Assembly: GCF_043290135.1 (NCBI RefSeq)
Contig: NC_134701.1
Location: forward strand, 34,251,501 to 34,315,500
Direction: 5' to 3'
Source of the DNA: Rhipicephalus microplus
Lineage: Eukaryota > Arthropoda > Arachnida > Ixodida > Ixodidae
DNA: 64,000 nt
Numbering within the stretch: the stretch's first letter is position 1; every line of letters starts with the position of its first letter. This document shows, one piece after another, positions 46,796 to 57,062 of the stretch. Below the pieces are notes generated by a model that was not told where the DNA came from, searched no databases, and saw only the letters and a program-made list of their open reading frames with translations. The position numbers and the translations under genes were made by a program.

Positions 46796-47035
46796 TGTAG
46801 TGATGCTGAGATAGACAGGCTAAAAAAACGAGCGCATTTATTACGGCGAACTTGTGTCCACGAGTCTAATGACTATGGTCGTCAAAGTCCGAATAGCTGA
46901 GTTGCAGAGATCCAACTGTCTTGCTCTTCCTCGTAGCTCGAGCGCACGAACGCGTGGTGCATGCCAGCCGGGTCTTGCTGGAACTCGTGCCACGACGATT
47001 GCGACGGGCTTGAGACAGTGAAAAGATGCTTGAGA
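46796..47035 (-). repeat. 3' LTR of gypsy 2
   Basis: Homologous to 52177-52417 over most of its length, for example aatgactatggtcgtcaaag and cacgaacgcgtgg in both. The inner boundary is approximate because of a local duplication. Confidence 0.8.
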
Positions 47036-47069
47036 CAGTGAAAATACACATGCGCACTCTCACTCGTTT

Positions 47070-50000
47070 TCCGACTATCTTTCATGATAGGGCTTCATGT
47101 GGACTACGTGTACCACTTCCCTGGGATTGCGGCGTCTGGGGCTCTCGTGTCCAGTGGATCTGACTTCATAAGTGACGTCGCTGATACGGTGGAGTATTTC
47201 ATAAGGGCCGATGTATCGGTAAAGAAGCTTTTCAGAGAGTCCGTGGTGGTGCACTGGAATCCATATCTACACTTTGTCACTGGGATGATAAAGTGCTTCC
47301 CTGCGTCACTTAGTGTAGCGACTAGATCGACGCGCTGTTGGCGGCGTATTCGGTATCTTGACATTTGTCGAGATTCTCCAGCTCTTTGCGAGAAGTTTTC
47401 CAAGTCAGGTGGATAGTTGCTTTCGTCCCGTAGTGGTAACATGGCACCCAGTGGGATGGTTACTGTTCGGCCGAATACTAGTTCGAAAGGAGCTAGGCGG
47501 GTTGTTTCTTGAACAGCTGTATTATATGCGAATGTTATATACGGTAATACTTCATCTCACTGTTCATGTTCAACATCAACATACATTAATAGCATGTCGG
47601 TCAGGGTTCTGTTAAGGCGTTCGGTTAAGCCATTTGGCTGAGGGTGATATGCCGTTTTACTTCTGTGATAGGTATTTGTCATGCGCATCAGTTATTGCGT
47701 TAGGTCTGCCGTAACGGCGGTGCCTCCATCCACAATAACGACAATGAGTGCATTATGTCTGAGTACTATGTTGTTCACAAAAAACTTGGCGACTTCGGCA
47801 GCTGTCGCACTGTACAGAGAGTCAGTCTCAGCATAACAGGTCGATAGTCTGTGGCTACGTCTATTCATTTCTTGCCTGCACACGATGTTGAGAAAGGTCC
47901 TAGGAAGTTCGTACCGACTTGTTGGAGTGGGGCATCCTGAGGGTCTATTGGCTGGAAAAGGCCGGCTGGTTTTACGCGTGCAGTTTTGTTCCGTCGACAT
48001 TGGCGACAAATTTTCACGTAGCGCTTCACTGATGCGAGTAACTTAAGTCAATAGTACTTCAGGCGAATCCTGGTGAATGTTCGGCTCAAACCGATGTGTC
48101 CAGATGTTGGCTCGTCATGGCATGCATGCAGAATTTCCTCTCGCATGGCTGTGGGTACGACTAGTAAAAACGTTTCACCATTAGGTTTGAAGTTCCTCCT
48201 GTAAAGAACACTTCCTCGTAGGCAAAACATGGCGAGCCTTTTGAAGAATATGCGACTGACTTGAACGTCGAGACCCTGCAGGTGTTGCATACGCGCCAAC
48301 AAATCCGGGTCATCTCGTTGTTACTGAGTAATTTCGGATGCGTCGACAACGCCTAGAAATGGGAAGTCTTCCTCCTCACGTACGCTTGGATCAAAGGGGG
48401 AGCGTGACAGGCAGTCGGCATTGCTGTGTTCCCTTCTAGATTTGTATACGACAGTAGTGCCATACTCCTGCAGCCTAAGGCTCTATCTAGCTAGTCGACC
48501 TGACAGATCGTTGAGATTTGCCAGCCAGCATAGAGCATGTTGGTCACTGACAACTCTGAACGGTCTACTATAAAGGTAGGGTTGAAACTTGTTTATTGCC
48601 CAGATGACGGCGAGGCACTCTTTTTCAGTTGCATGGTTTGCCTCAGCTTTTGAGAGTATGCAGCTGGCATAGGCAAACACTTTCTCTTGACCATTTTACC
48701 ACTGGACCAAGATGGCGCCGAGGCCAACATCGCTGGCATAGGTATTGACTTCAGTGTCGGCTGTCTCATCGAAATGGGCAAGTATTGGTGAACCCTGTAG
48801 CCGTGTTCTTAATTCATCAAAAGATTTCGTTTGTTCGCTTTTCCATGTGAAGGGCACGTTGTCTTTTGTTAATTTGTAAGAGGTTCCGCAATCTTTGAGA
48901 AGTTTTCCTCATATCGCCTATAGGAGGCACATGAACCCGAAAATCGACACATTGACTTTTGGTCTCTAGGTGTAGGGAGCCTCTCAACAACGGCTGTCGT
49001 TTCGGGATCCGGACGAACGCTGTCAGAACTAATCACATGTCCAAGGAATCGCAGCTGTTCGAAGCTGAAGTAGCATTTTTCGGGTTTGATTGTCAAGTTT
49101 GCTGACCGGAACGCTTCCAATACTGTGCGTAGCCGCTCTAGATGTTAGTGAAACGTGGCATAAAATACCACGAGGTCATCCGAATACACTAGGCATGACT
49201 TCCATTTAAATTCCGCGAAGACAGTGTCCATAATTCGCTGGAACGTCGCTGGCGCGGAACAGAGGCCGAATGGAAGCGCTTTGAATTCGTAGAAGCCATC
49301 TGGTGTTACGAATGTCGTTTTTTCACGGTCCCGCTTGTCGACCTCTAGTTGCCAATACCCGCTTTTCAGATCCAAGGAGGAGAAAAACTTTGCGGATCGC
49401 AGCCGATCTAGTTCATCATCGATGCGTGGCCAGGGGTAGACATCTCGTTTAGTTACACTGTTCAGTTTTCGGTGGTCGGCACAGAATGTAAGTGTGCTGT
49501 CTTTCTTCTTAACGAGCACTACTGGTGACGCCCATGGACTATTCGAAGGCTGTATGACATCATCCGAAAGCATCTACTCCACTTGCTTCTTGATAATTTC
49601 CCGTTCTTTTTGTGACACTCGGTATGGATGCTGGCATATAGGCCTTGGGTCGTCTTGCGTTACAATTCTGTGTTTCGTAATATACGTGCACTATGGTTGT
49701 CGGTCATGGATGTGTGGATGTTGCAGGCCACTGGTCGAGTGGTTGACGTCGTTAAGCTGCATAGTTCAATCGCCAGACAAAAGTCGTGTAAATAGGCAAT
49801 AGCCGTACCTTGAGCAATTTGTTGAAGTTTATTGGAGAAATTTGTGAGTAGGACATCTGCAAGGACATTTGTCAAGTGAACATGACCCCGAGCTACGCAG
49901 ACACCTTTGTTCAAAAACAGCCCTACACTTTTATCCGCTATGCCTTCGCAGTTGTACAATGCGTCAGTCTCTACGAGCACCATTATACTGCAGCGTGGCC

Positions 50001-50430
50001 GCACAGGTACATCATTATGAACTACGCTTAAAGCAGCTAGGCGTGGTTCCTCAAATTCCTCCACGGGTATAGCTCGTTCAGTCGAAAACGACACGCTGGA
50101 CCTACGCAGGTTAATTACGGCGCCTTTTGCTCACAAAATACTCAATCCTATAATGAGTTCCCTAAAACATTCAGGTAGCACGTAAGTAAAGCCCTGTATT
50201 TGAAGTCTCGCAGTGGATCTGCCAAGGGGCGTAATAATGTGACCACCTGCCGTTCGTATCTGCGATCCACTCCACTGTGTTAAAACTTTGTTTAGCTTCT
50301 TCACCTTCTTGTGAATTATTACTGAATTATTAGCACCGGCGTCGACTAAGGCATTGAGCTCCCATCCTTCCATTCTCAACCGCAAATCTAAAGTAGCACT
50401 TTCGTTGCTGCACCCATTTACCGGAATCAC
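47070..50430 (-). pseudogene. Pol of gypsy 2, fragmented
   Basis: Minus-strand pieces in order. Protease 50131-50430 with ALVDAGANNSVI (DAG instead of DTG). Spacer at 49660-50094. RT 49145-49573 with CADHRKLNSVTKRDVYPW, SLDLKSGYWQLEV, and a catalytic box reading YSDD. Post-RT at 48869-49120. RNase H at 48483-48781, including [11 protein letters not shown] with the Asp retained. Integrase at 47692-48302 with GHIGLSRTFTRI. The C-terminus near 47080-47140 ends HVVHMKPYHE. Frames shift many times, so no activity is expected. Confidence 0.8.
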
Positions 50431-50463
50431 ACCGTCGTTGCCCTCAAACCATATTGGAGGATC

Positions 50464-52094
50464 TTAGTAACTGACGTTATCGGCGGCCTCACTTTCTGGG
50501 AGTGGACTTAGAAAACGATGACCAGGCTGCCTTGAAGGTGCACGTGAGCTGGATGACCGGTAGCGCATAACAGGTGACCGTGACCGATGTTGGCGTAGAG
50601 GTGGCGAGTTCTGGCATCTGGACAAGTACTTCTCCATTTCCGCTGGTCGTTCGCCCTTTCGGGGGCACGGTGCATACGACGGGAAGCCTCTTAATACAGC
50701 CTGTCGGTAAGGGCAGAAGTGGTACAGATGACCCGCTTCGCCACAATAAAAACACAGAGGCCTGCACTCGTGATCACGCATGACGACACTTTTTCTGGGC
50801 CTATGCTCCACATAGCGATGTATGCTACTGCTCCAGATTGATATGTGGGGTTGAGCGTCCCGAAACTACCATATGATCACGAGAGACGCCGTAGTAGAGG
50901 GCTCCGAAAATTTCGACCACCTGAGGTTCTTTAAAGTGCACCCAAATCTGATCACACGGGCCTACAACATTTCCACCTCCATCGAAAATGCAGCCGCTGC
51001 AGCCGGGATTCGAGCCCGTGACGTGCGGGTCAGCAGCCGAGTACCTTAGCCACTAGACCACCGCGGCGGGGCTGCTACGTGCTCCTGGGGACAGATAGGT
51101 AGCGGTTGGTTCCTGTGGACGAGGTGCGCTGCGTGCTGCAGGTGGGAGAGGTGTCGCTGCCATCGCAACTGCTGCATTGCTGTGTACCTTGGGTTGTCTG
51201 AGAACTTCAGAGTTTGTTCAGATAGGTAGAACCAGCTGCAGCTCACGCTCTGGCTCTCGTATGACCTGCCTGAGTGCGTCTCTAACAACATCTGTCACAG
51301 ATAGTGCAGTTGGAGTCTGGGGCAATTACAGCCTGCTTAGTTCTTCTCTATAACTGATCTAATGAGCTCTCGCAGGGCTTCAACGTCGTTTCGCACGCCA
51401 CCAGAGAATACCTGTGCAGATGCGCAGTTTAGATTCCGGTTGTACTGACGAGCCCGCTGTTCCAGTGTTTTCTTTTGATGGCCGTCACTACCGAATAAAA
51501 CTCAGCAACTGTGCTTTGGGGGTTGCGAACGATAACGGCGAACATCTCTTGCTTCAATCCGCGCATTTGATGGCACACCTTCTTATCCTCAGCCATGTTG
51601 TAATCCGCGCGCTTGAACAGATGGACCATGTCCTCTATGTACAAAGCAGCGCTATCGTTTGGGAGCTGGCTCTTCGATTAAAGAGCAGCATCCGCCTTTT
51701 CTTTCCAATCTATGTTCGCGAACGTAGCCACCGCTTGTCAACAAAATACCTCTCAGGTAGACAACGAGGTTTCATGGTTCTCAAACTATTTCTTTGCGAA
51801 GTCTTCCAGGGTGAAGTATACGTGACGGAGCTTCTCTGTTTCGTCCCATCTATTCAAGCTCGCCACTCTCTCGAACAGGTCCAACCAATCTTCCACGTCC
51901 TCGTACGAGTCATCGTGGAATACTGGTGGCTGGTGTGGTTGGCTGATAAACACTTGTGCTGGTATTACTTGGCTAGCCATAATAGTGGCGTCCGTCGTTT
52001 GAATTCTCCTTCGTGTGAAGTGAGGAGGACTGAGCTCAGGTGAGTCACCTCTAAGACGGTGACTTGCCTTTTTGTGTGCAGGAGTCACTTCCAC
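50464..52094 (-). pseudogene. Gag of gypsy 2, interrupted by a Ruka SINE
   Basis: 51786-52094 carries QPHQPPVFHDDSYEDVEDW and ETEKLRHVYFTLEDF. 51429-51644 carries HLFKRADYNMAEDKKVCH. The zinc knuckle CFYCGEAGHLYHFC lies near 50745-50790 in the frame 50464-50811. The Ruka SINE at 50835-51072 separates knuckle from capsid. Frameshifts and stops are present. Confidence 0.8.
50835..51072 (-). mobile_element. Ruka-type SINE, copy 4, inside gypsy 2 gag
   Basis: Minus-strand copy with a minimal tail (ttgat at 50838) and a full tRNA-like head. The flanks tgctactgctcc (50823-50834) and tgctacgtgctcc (51073-51085) form a target duplication with one indel. Confidence 0.9.
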
Positions 52095-52176
52095 GGGCTT
52101 GACTCGCAGGTCGTCGAGGCTGCGCTATCTTGAGCTCATTGGACTTCAAATAATTACCCAGTGCCTGCACCAGAAA

Positions 52177-52417
52177 TGTAGTCATGCTGAGGCAGACAGG
52201 CTACAAAACAAGCGTTTTTATAAGGCCGAACTTGTGCCCACGAGTAATGACTATGGTCGTCAAAGTTCGTGTAGCCGAGTTGCACAGATGTAACTGTCTT
52301 CCGCTTCCACGAAGCCCGAGCACACGAACGCGTGGCGCATGCCAGCCGAGTCTTGCCTGGTGCTCGTGCCATGATGATTGCGGCGGGTTACTTGAACGTG
52401 GCCAGCCTGTCGTGGCA
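52177..52417 (-). repeat. 5' LTR of gypsy 2
   Basis: 241 bp. On minus it has TATAAAAA starting at 52222. Just inside it the minus strand reads TGGTGCAGGCAC, a candidate primer-binding site four bases from the LTR. Confidence 0.85.
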
Positions 52418-52429
52418 ATATGACGAATC

Positions 52430-53387
52430 AACGCTCCCAACCTGATTTTGACGTCAAAGCGAGCCTTTCAAAGCACAAGCAGGACCAGCCAGAACTATAC
52501 TCCTACAATTCAAAAATCTCTTCTAGTAGCTGTCGAGAATTAGATAGACCCCGTGAAGTCATGAAACATGGTATCATAGCAGAAGAAAATGCCCAAACAA
52601 TTTGCCGGAGCCCTTGGTTTCCACGCCAGCATTGAAGCCATAAAGATAAAATCGGATAAACGGCCAAGTGACAACATAATCCAGCTGTCAAAGGGTCTCT
52701 CTGGGGTCTCCCATGGTGTTGGTGAAAAAAATCAATAGAACCTTACGCTTCTCCGTCGAATCTAGCGCCTAAACTAAGTCACAAATAAGGACATGCGTTC
52801 TCCCAGATAGACGACGCCCTTTATCGACTGCACAATGCTAAGTACTGTTCGTCGATGAGCCTCTAGACAGGTTACTGGCAAATGAAGGTTGACGAGAGAG
52901 ACCGCGAAAAGGCACCACAGGGCCGCCTGTTCAAATTCAAGGTCATGCTTTTTGGTCCTCGCTCGGCCACCAATATCTTCCTACGCGTCGCGGGGATCGA
53001 ATCCCAGCTGCGGCGGCTGAATTTCCGATGGAGGCAGAGATGTTGTAGGCCCATGTGCTCTGATTTGGGTGCACGTTAAAGAATCCCAGGTGGTTGCGAT
53101 TTCCGGAGCCCTCCACTACGGCGTCTCTCATGATGATATGTTGGTTTTGGGACGTTAAACCCCACATATCTATCTTCACCTTCCTACTTGTGATGGATAC
53201 GGTACTGGCCTGCTTGAAGTTGCGGACTTGTCTTGTGTACCGTGACGACATTGTTGTGTTTTTCTCAAACTTCGACGAACGCCTCCAGCGCCTTGAAGGT
53301 GTACTGCAACCAATGAACACCTCCAAACTCATTTTGAAGCCAGAAAACTGCTGCTTCACATACGAGAAACTTTTGTTCTTGGGCTAA
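52430..53387 (+). pseudogene. RT of gypsy 3, split by a Ruka SINE
   Basis: Plus-strand continuation after gypsy 2: REVMKHGIIAEENAQ, then VKKINRTLRFSV, MKVDERDREK and FKVMLFGPRSAT. Ruka copy 5 follows at 52985-53179. After it, VMDTVLACLKLRTCLVYRD and RLQRLEGVLQPMNTSKLIL continue the palm and thumb; the catalytic box is YRDD instead of YLDD. Stops and frame changes lie before 52870. Confidence 0.8.
52985..53179 (+). mobile_element. Ruka-type SINE, copy 5, head-truncated
   Basis: The only plus-strand Ruka copy here. It begins at gtcgcggggatcgaatccca, so the B-box is present but the A-box part of the tRNA head is missing. It ends at ccccacatatctat with almost no tail. The 8-bp repeat cttcctac flanks it at 52977-52984 and 53180-53187, lying in gypsy 3 RT. 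Confidence 0.85.
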
Positions 53388-55270
53388 GTGATTACCAAGT
53401 TTGGAGTCCGTGCCGACCTGCGCAAAACAGCCGCTATAACCAATTTTTCGCCGCCCACCAACAAGAAGGCCGTTTGCTGATTTATTGGATAGTGTGCCCA
53501 ATGTGAAAAAACTTTGCCCGCATTGCTGAGTCACTGACTAACATCACGGGGAATGACGTTGGTCCTTGTCATGTCGGTCGCGCTGCAGTAGGTACCACTT
53601 CAGGAAATCAAAGGGCACCTACAGACGCCGCCGATACCGGAATCCTTCGGCGAATACTCCGACACTAAAATCCACACCAAAAAAAGCAGCGTAGGGCGTC
53701 TGGTAGTTCTACTGAAGAAGATTGGTGGACTTTTAGAGGCATCACTTTTGCGAGCCCCTCACTATCTAACGTGGACGCGAACTAGTCCACAACAGAAAAA
53801 AGAGAGTTGTTCCATCATCTTGGCTACATAAAAGTGTTGCCCCTACGTCTACAGCAGATCTTCCAAAGCTGCGAGTGACCAGTACGCCTTGTGTTAACCA
53901 GCTAGCTTGAAAGACTCTTTGGGCCACCTCGCACAATGGGGCATCAGACTCCAAGAATTCGACGTAACCGTCGTTTACAAGTCCTTAAGGAAACAATCTG
54001 ACACCAACTGCCGGTCTCGTGCCTCGGTCGACACACCACTACCTGTTGACCTCGATGACAACGGCTTTTTAGAAACAATATCTGCCGACGACTTCACCGA
54101 TCCACAGCGAACAGACCCAAAACGCGGGAGCCTTGTGGATTACGTGAGGGTAAGAGCCAACTATTACGGAGGTTTTCGAGAGAGGACTGGAGTCGTTCTT
54201 TTTGTGAGACAGAGGTATTTACAAAAAGTCTCGCTATTTTGAGAAAAACACCTTCTCGTCATTCTTTTGGCCGCGAGACCAGAAGTCGTTGAGGCTCTAC
54301 ACGACAGCCCCATAGCTGGGCACCTCTGCATTTCTCATACGATCACAAGAATACAACAAAAGTACTACCAGCCACGACTTACCACCGACGTGACTCGTTA
54401 CGTAAGGAGTTGCCGAGACTTTCAGTCACGAAAGACGTCACCGACTAGGCCAGCGCGACTTCTCCGACCAATCGAGCCGCCTCACTGGCCACTCCAACAA
54501 ATTGGCATGGATTTACAAGGACCATTTACAACGTCAAATTTCTACATCACGCGCTTCGCTGAAACAAAGGTCATGCTTAAAGGCAATGAGTTATAGGTAG
54601 AGAAATTATTCGTTGACAACATGGTCCTCCGTCTCGGAGTGCCACAGGTCCTCACTACTAACAGAGGTAGGATCCTTATGGCGAACCTTACCCAGGTGAT
54701 CCTGAAATGCACCCTGACGGGTCATCCAGTCAGAGGCCAACGGCTTCACCTAGCCTCCTAATAAGGCCATCACCAGTATGCTGGCTATGTACGTCGACCT
54801 CTAACACAATACGTGGAATGCAATTCTTATATACGTGCCCTTCACGTACAACAGTGCTGTGCAAGAAACGATGCAAATGACGCCGTACTAGTTGGTGTGT
54901 GAAAGGAGCCCGTCCATGGCGCTCCTCGCCATGTTACCCGACGCAGCGATGAAGGAATCAACGACGCGACCTTTTATCTTCAGCTTGCCGAAGAAGCTCG
55001 ACGACTCACCAAACTCCACACCACAAGTCAACACACGACAGGCAGCCACCGTTACAATCTTCGATGCAGCTTCGTAGAATATCAGCCTGGCGACCGCATT
55101 TAGGTATGGACGCCGATTCACCCACGTGGATTGAGTGAGACGACAGTATTTTGTATCGTACGGGGTAGTTACACGTCTCGGTACAGCCGACTACGACATC
55201 CCCGACGGAATCACGAACTCCCGATGGTGGCGTGCGTCACCTGAAGTCATCTATGTCCTGTGCCTCAAGT
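53388..55270 (+). pseudogene. RNase H and integrase remnants of gypsy 3
   Basis: 53907-54242 holds GHLAQWGIRLQEFDVTVVYK and SDTNCRSRA, the end of RNase H. 54267-54596 holds HDSPIAGHLCISHTI and TDVTRYVRSCRDFQSRK, an integrase zinc domain whose last Cys is replaced (CRDF versus CRDC in gypsy 1), then QIGMDLQGPF of the core. After that the sequence is recognisable to about 55260 by short matches (YQPGDRI, VWTPIHPRGLSE). Many stops. Confidence 0.75.
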
Positions 55271-55423
55271 CAATTCACGTGCGGTAATGAAGCCGAGGAG
55301 AGGACTGTATTTTTTGTTGTTGCTGTACTTTCTTGCTTGTACTTATCTAGTTATTATATCACTTGACATTCAACTTACATAGTTCGGTAAACCATCAGGA
55401 TGACACTTTTTTAAGATAATGGC

Positions 55424-55615
55424 ATTGCCCCATTCCTTCCTGAAGCTTTGTTATCACCTCGTTACACTGTACTCAATCTTAGCGTGAACAGCACCTGCAT
55501 TGTTCGCGAAGCTTCAAGATTGAAGTGGATCATTTTGTCAATTGTACGCCCACAACGCGAACATTACAGGTTATTCTGGAACCTACCTGAATCTGAGCGC
55601 TAACGCTGAAATAAT
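55424..55615 (+). repeat. partial 3' LTR of gypsy 3
   Basis: After a purine-rich stretch (ttaagataatggca), the sequence TGCCCCATTCC onward aligns with the minus-strand LTR of gypsy 1 (TGCCACGTTCC), including ttattctggaacctacctga versus ttgttctggaacctacgcca. The match fades after about 55615, so the LTR is truncated. Confidence 0.6.
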
Positions 55616-56002
55616 TAATGAACCATGTTCACGAAATATCCGGACCAGGAATCATCCGGGCCATACAACAACTCGGTCATCATACAAGCGGGCGCATGCC
55701 GCTTCCAGGTTCACTTGTCGACGAGCTCCCGCCGCTTTCACCTTGCCAGCCCTCACTGCGGTCCTTGACGGCAAGTTTGCTCTGCAACCGCCTTGCGAGC
55801 CCTCCGCTCCGCCGCCGAGGCTTTTTCAGTGTTCGTGGTGGGTATCAGTGTTTAAGCGCATGGGGTGCTGTCCGGTGAAAGAGAGGAAGTGCGCAAAGAG
55901 CAAGCATTATATATAGGAGCAGCCCTCTAGCAATGTCCTGTCCAACTAGACCATGTGTCGAGACTGCAGGGAGCGCCACCTGAGTGGCAGCGTGCCATTT
56001 AG
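55616..56002. other. unassigned GC-rich segment
   Basis: No recognised domain. The short frames 55542-55916 and 55618-55878 overlap and lack known motifs. Confidence 0.35.
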
Positions 56003-57034
56003 TTTGATTCAGTAGAAATATCAGCCGTCATGCAAACACTGCGGAATCAGGGCGTAGATGAAGTATATATAAACATTCTGGAAGAAATCTACAGGGAATC
56101 AACTGCTACCATAGTGCTTCATAAAGAAAGCAACAGAATACCAATCAAGAAGGGTGTAAGGCAGGGGGACACAATTTCCCCAATGCTATTTACCGCGTGC
56201 TTACAGGAGGTTTTCAGAAGCCTAGAATGGGAACAGTTAGAGATAAGAGTCAATGGAGAATACCTTAGTAACCTGCGCTTCGCCGATGACATTGCATTGC
56301 TGAGTAACTCGGCGGACGAATTGCAACTCATGATTACGGAGTTAGACAAGGAGAGCAGAAAGGTGGGTCTTAAAATTCATCTGCAGAAAATGAAAGTAAT
56401 GTACAACAACCTCGGCAAGGAGCAGCGCTTCGAGATAGGTAATAGTGCACTTGAAGTTGTAAAAGACTATGTCTACTTAGGGCAGGTAATAACCGCAGAG
56501 CCGAACCACGAGATTGAAGTAACTAGAAGAATAAGAATGGGGTGGAGCACATTCGGCAAGCACTCTCAAATTATGACAGGTAGATTGCCACTATCCCTCA
56601 AGAGGAAGGTATATAACAGCTGTATCTTGCCGGTGCTTAGCTACGGAGCAGAAACCTGGAGACTTACAAAGAGGGTTCAGCTTAAATTGAGGACGACGCA
56701 GCGAGCAATGGAAAGAAAAATGGTAGGTGTAACCTTAAGAGACAAGAAGAGAGCAGAGTGGATTAGGGAACAAACGGGGGTTAAGGATATCATAGCTGAA
56801 ATCAAGAAGAAGAAATGGACATGGGCAGGGCATGTAGCGCGTAGACAGGATAACCGCAGGTCATTAAGGGTAACTGACTGGGTTCCCAGAGAAGGGAAGC
56901 GGGTTAGGGGGAGACAGAAGGTTAGGTGGGCAGATGAGATTAAGAAGTTTGCGGGTATAAATTGGCAGCAGCAAGCACAGGACCAGGTTAACTGGCGGAA
57001 CATGGGAGAGGCCTTTGTCCTGCAGTGGACGTAG
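56003..57034 (+). CDS. RTE-type reverse transcriptase C-terminal half, open frame
   Basis: Open plus-strand frame of 343 codons to the stop; the first ATG is at 56030. RT motifs: KKGVRQGDTISPMLF, catalytic RFADDIAL, and VYLGQVI of the thumb. C-terminal RTE motifs: YGAETWRLT, then KKWTWAGHVARRQDNR, a WADEIKKFAG segment and GEAFVLQW at the end. The endonuclease and first RT motifs are missing by 5' truncation, so the protein cannot be complete, but there is no internal stop. A relatively recent dead-on-arrival copy is the simplest reading. Confidence 0.85.
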   Translation, partial: FDSVEISAVMQTLRNQGVDEVYINILEEIYRESTATIVLHKESNRIPIKKGVRQGDTISPMLFTACLQEVFRSLEWEQLEIRVNGEYLSNLRFADDIALLSNSADELQLMITELDKESRKVGLKIHLQKMKVMYNNLGKEQRFEIGNSALEVVKDYVYLGQVITAEPNHEIEVTRRIRMGWSTFGKHSQIMTGRLPLSLKRKVYNSCILPVLSYGAETWRLTKRVQLKLRTTQRAMERKMVGVTLRDKKRAEWIREQTGVKDIIAEIKKKKWTWAGHVARRQDNRRSLRVTDWVPREGKRVRGRQKVRWADEIKKFAGINWQQQAQDQVNWRNMGEAFVLQWT

Positions 57035-57062
57035 TCAGGCTAATGATGATGATGATGATGAT
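56003..57062 (+). mobile_element. 5'-truncated RTE-type LINE
   Basis: The element starts inside the RT palm (FDSVEISAVMQ) and runs to the natural stop at 57032-57034. A very short 3' UTR and a TGA/ATG trinucleotide tail (taatgatgatgatgatgat, 57042-57061) follow. A short 3' UTR with a trinucleotide tail is typical of RTE LINEs. Confidence 0.85.

Larger units (their letters stand above)
46796..52417 (-). mobile_element. Ty3/gypsy element nested in gypsy 3 (gypsy 2)
   Basis: Minus-strand element. Its 5' LTR is 52177-52417 (241 bp, TGTAGT to GTGGCA). The 3' LTR starts at 46796 with the same TGTAGT and runs to about 47035, where its inner end is altered by a 20-bp tandem duplication (gcttgagacagtg twice). 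The target duplication is atat at 46792-46795 and 52418-52421. Gag, zinc knuckle, protease, RT, RNase H and integrase follow in the order seen in gypsy 1, with many frame breaks. A Ruka SINE interrupts gag. Divergence between LTRs is far greater than in gypsy 1, so it is older. Confidence 0.9.
44717..55620 (+). mobile_element. decayed plus-strand Ty3/gypsy element split by gypsy 2 (gypsy 3)
   Basis: Plus-strand remnants in order: gag (44717-45100), CCHC knuckle (45491-45532), protease (about 46140-46430), then after the inserted gypsy 2 (46796-52417) the region before RT, RT (52540-53387), RNase H scraps, integrase (54240-54700), C-terminus, PPT and a partial 3' LTR (55424 on). The last residues before and first after gypsy 2 are collinear with the equivalent region of gypsy 1, and both flanks share the atat target. 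It belongs to the same lineage as gypsy 1 but is much older. No 5' LTR was found, so the 5' end is truncated. Confidence 0.85.
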
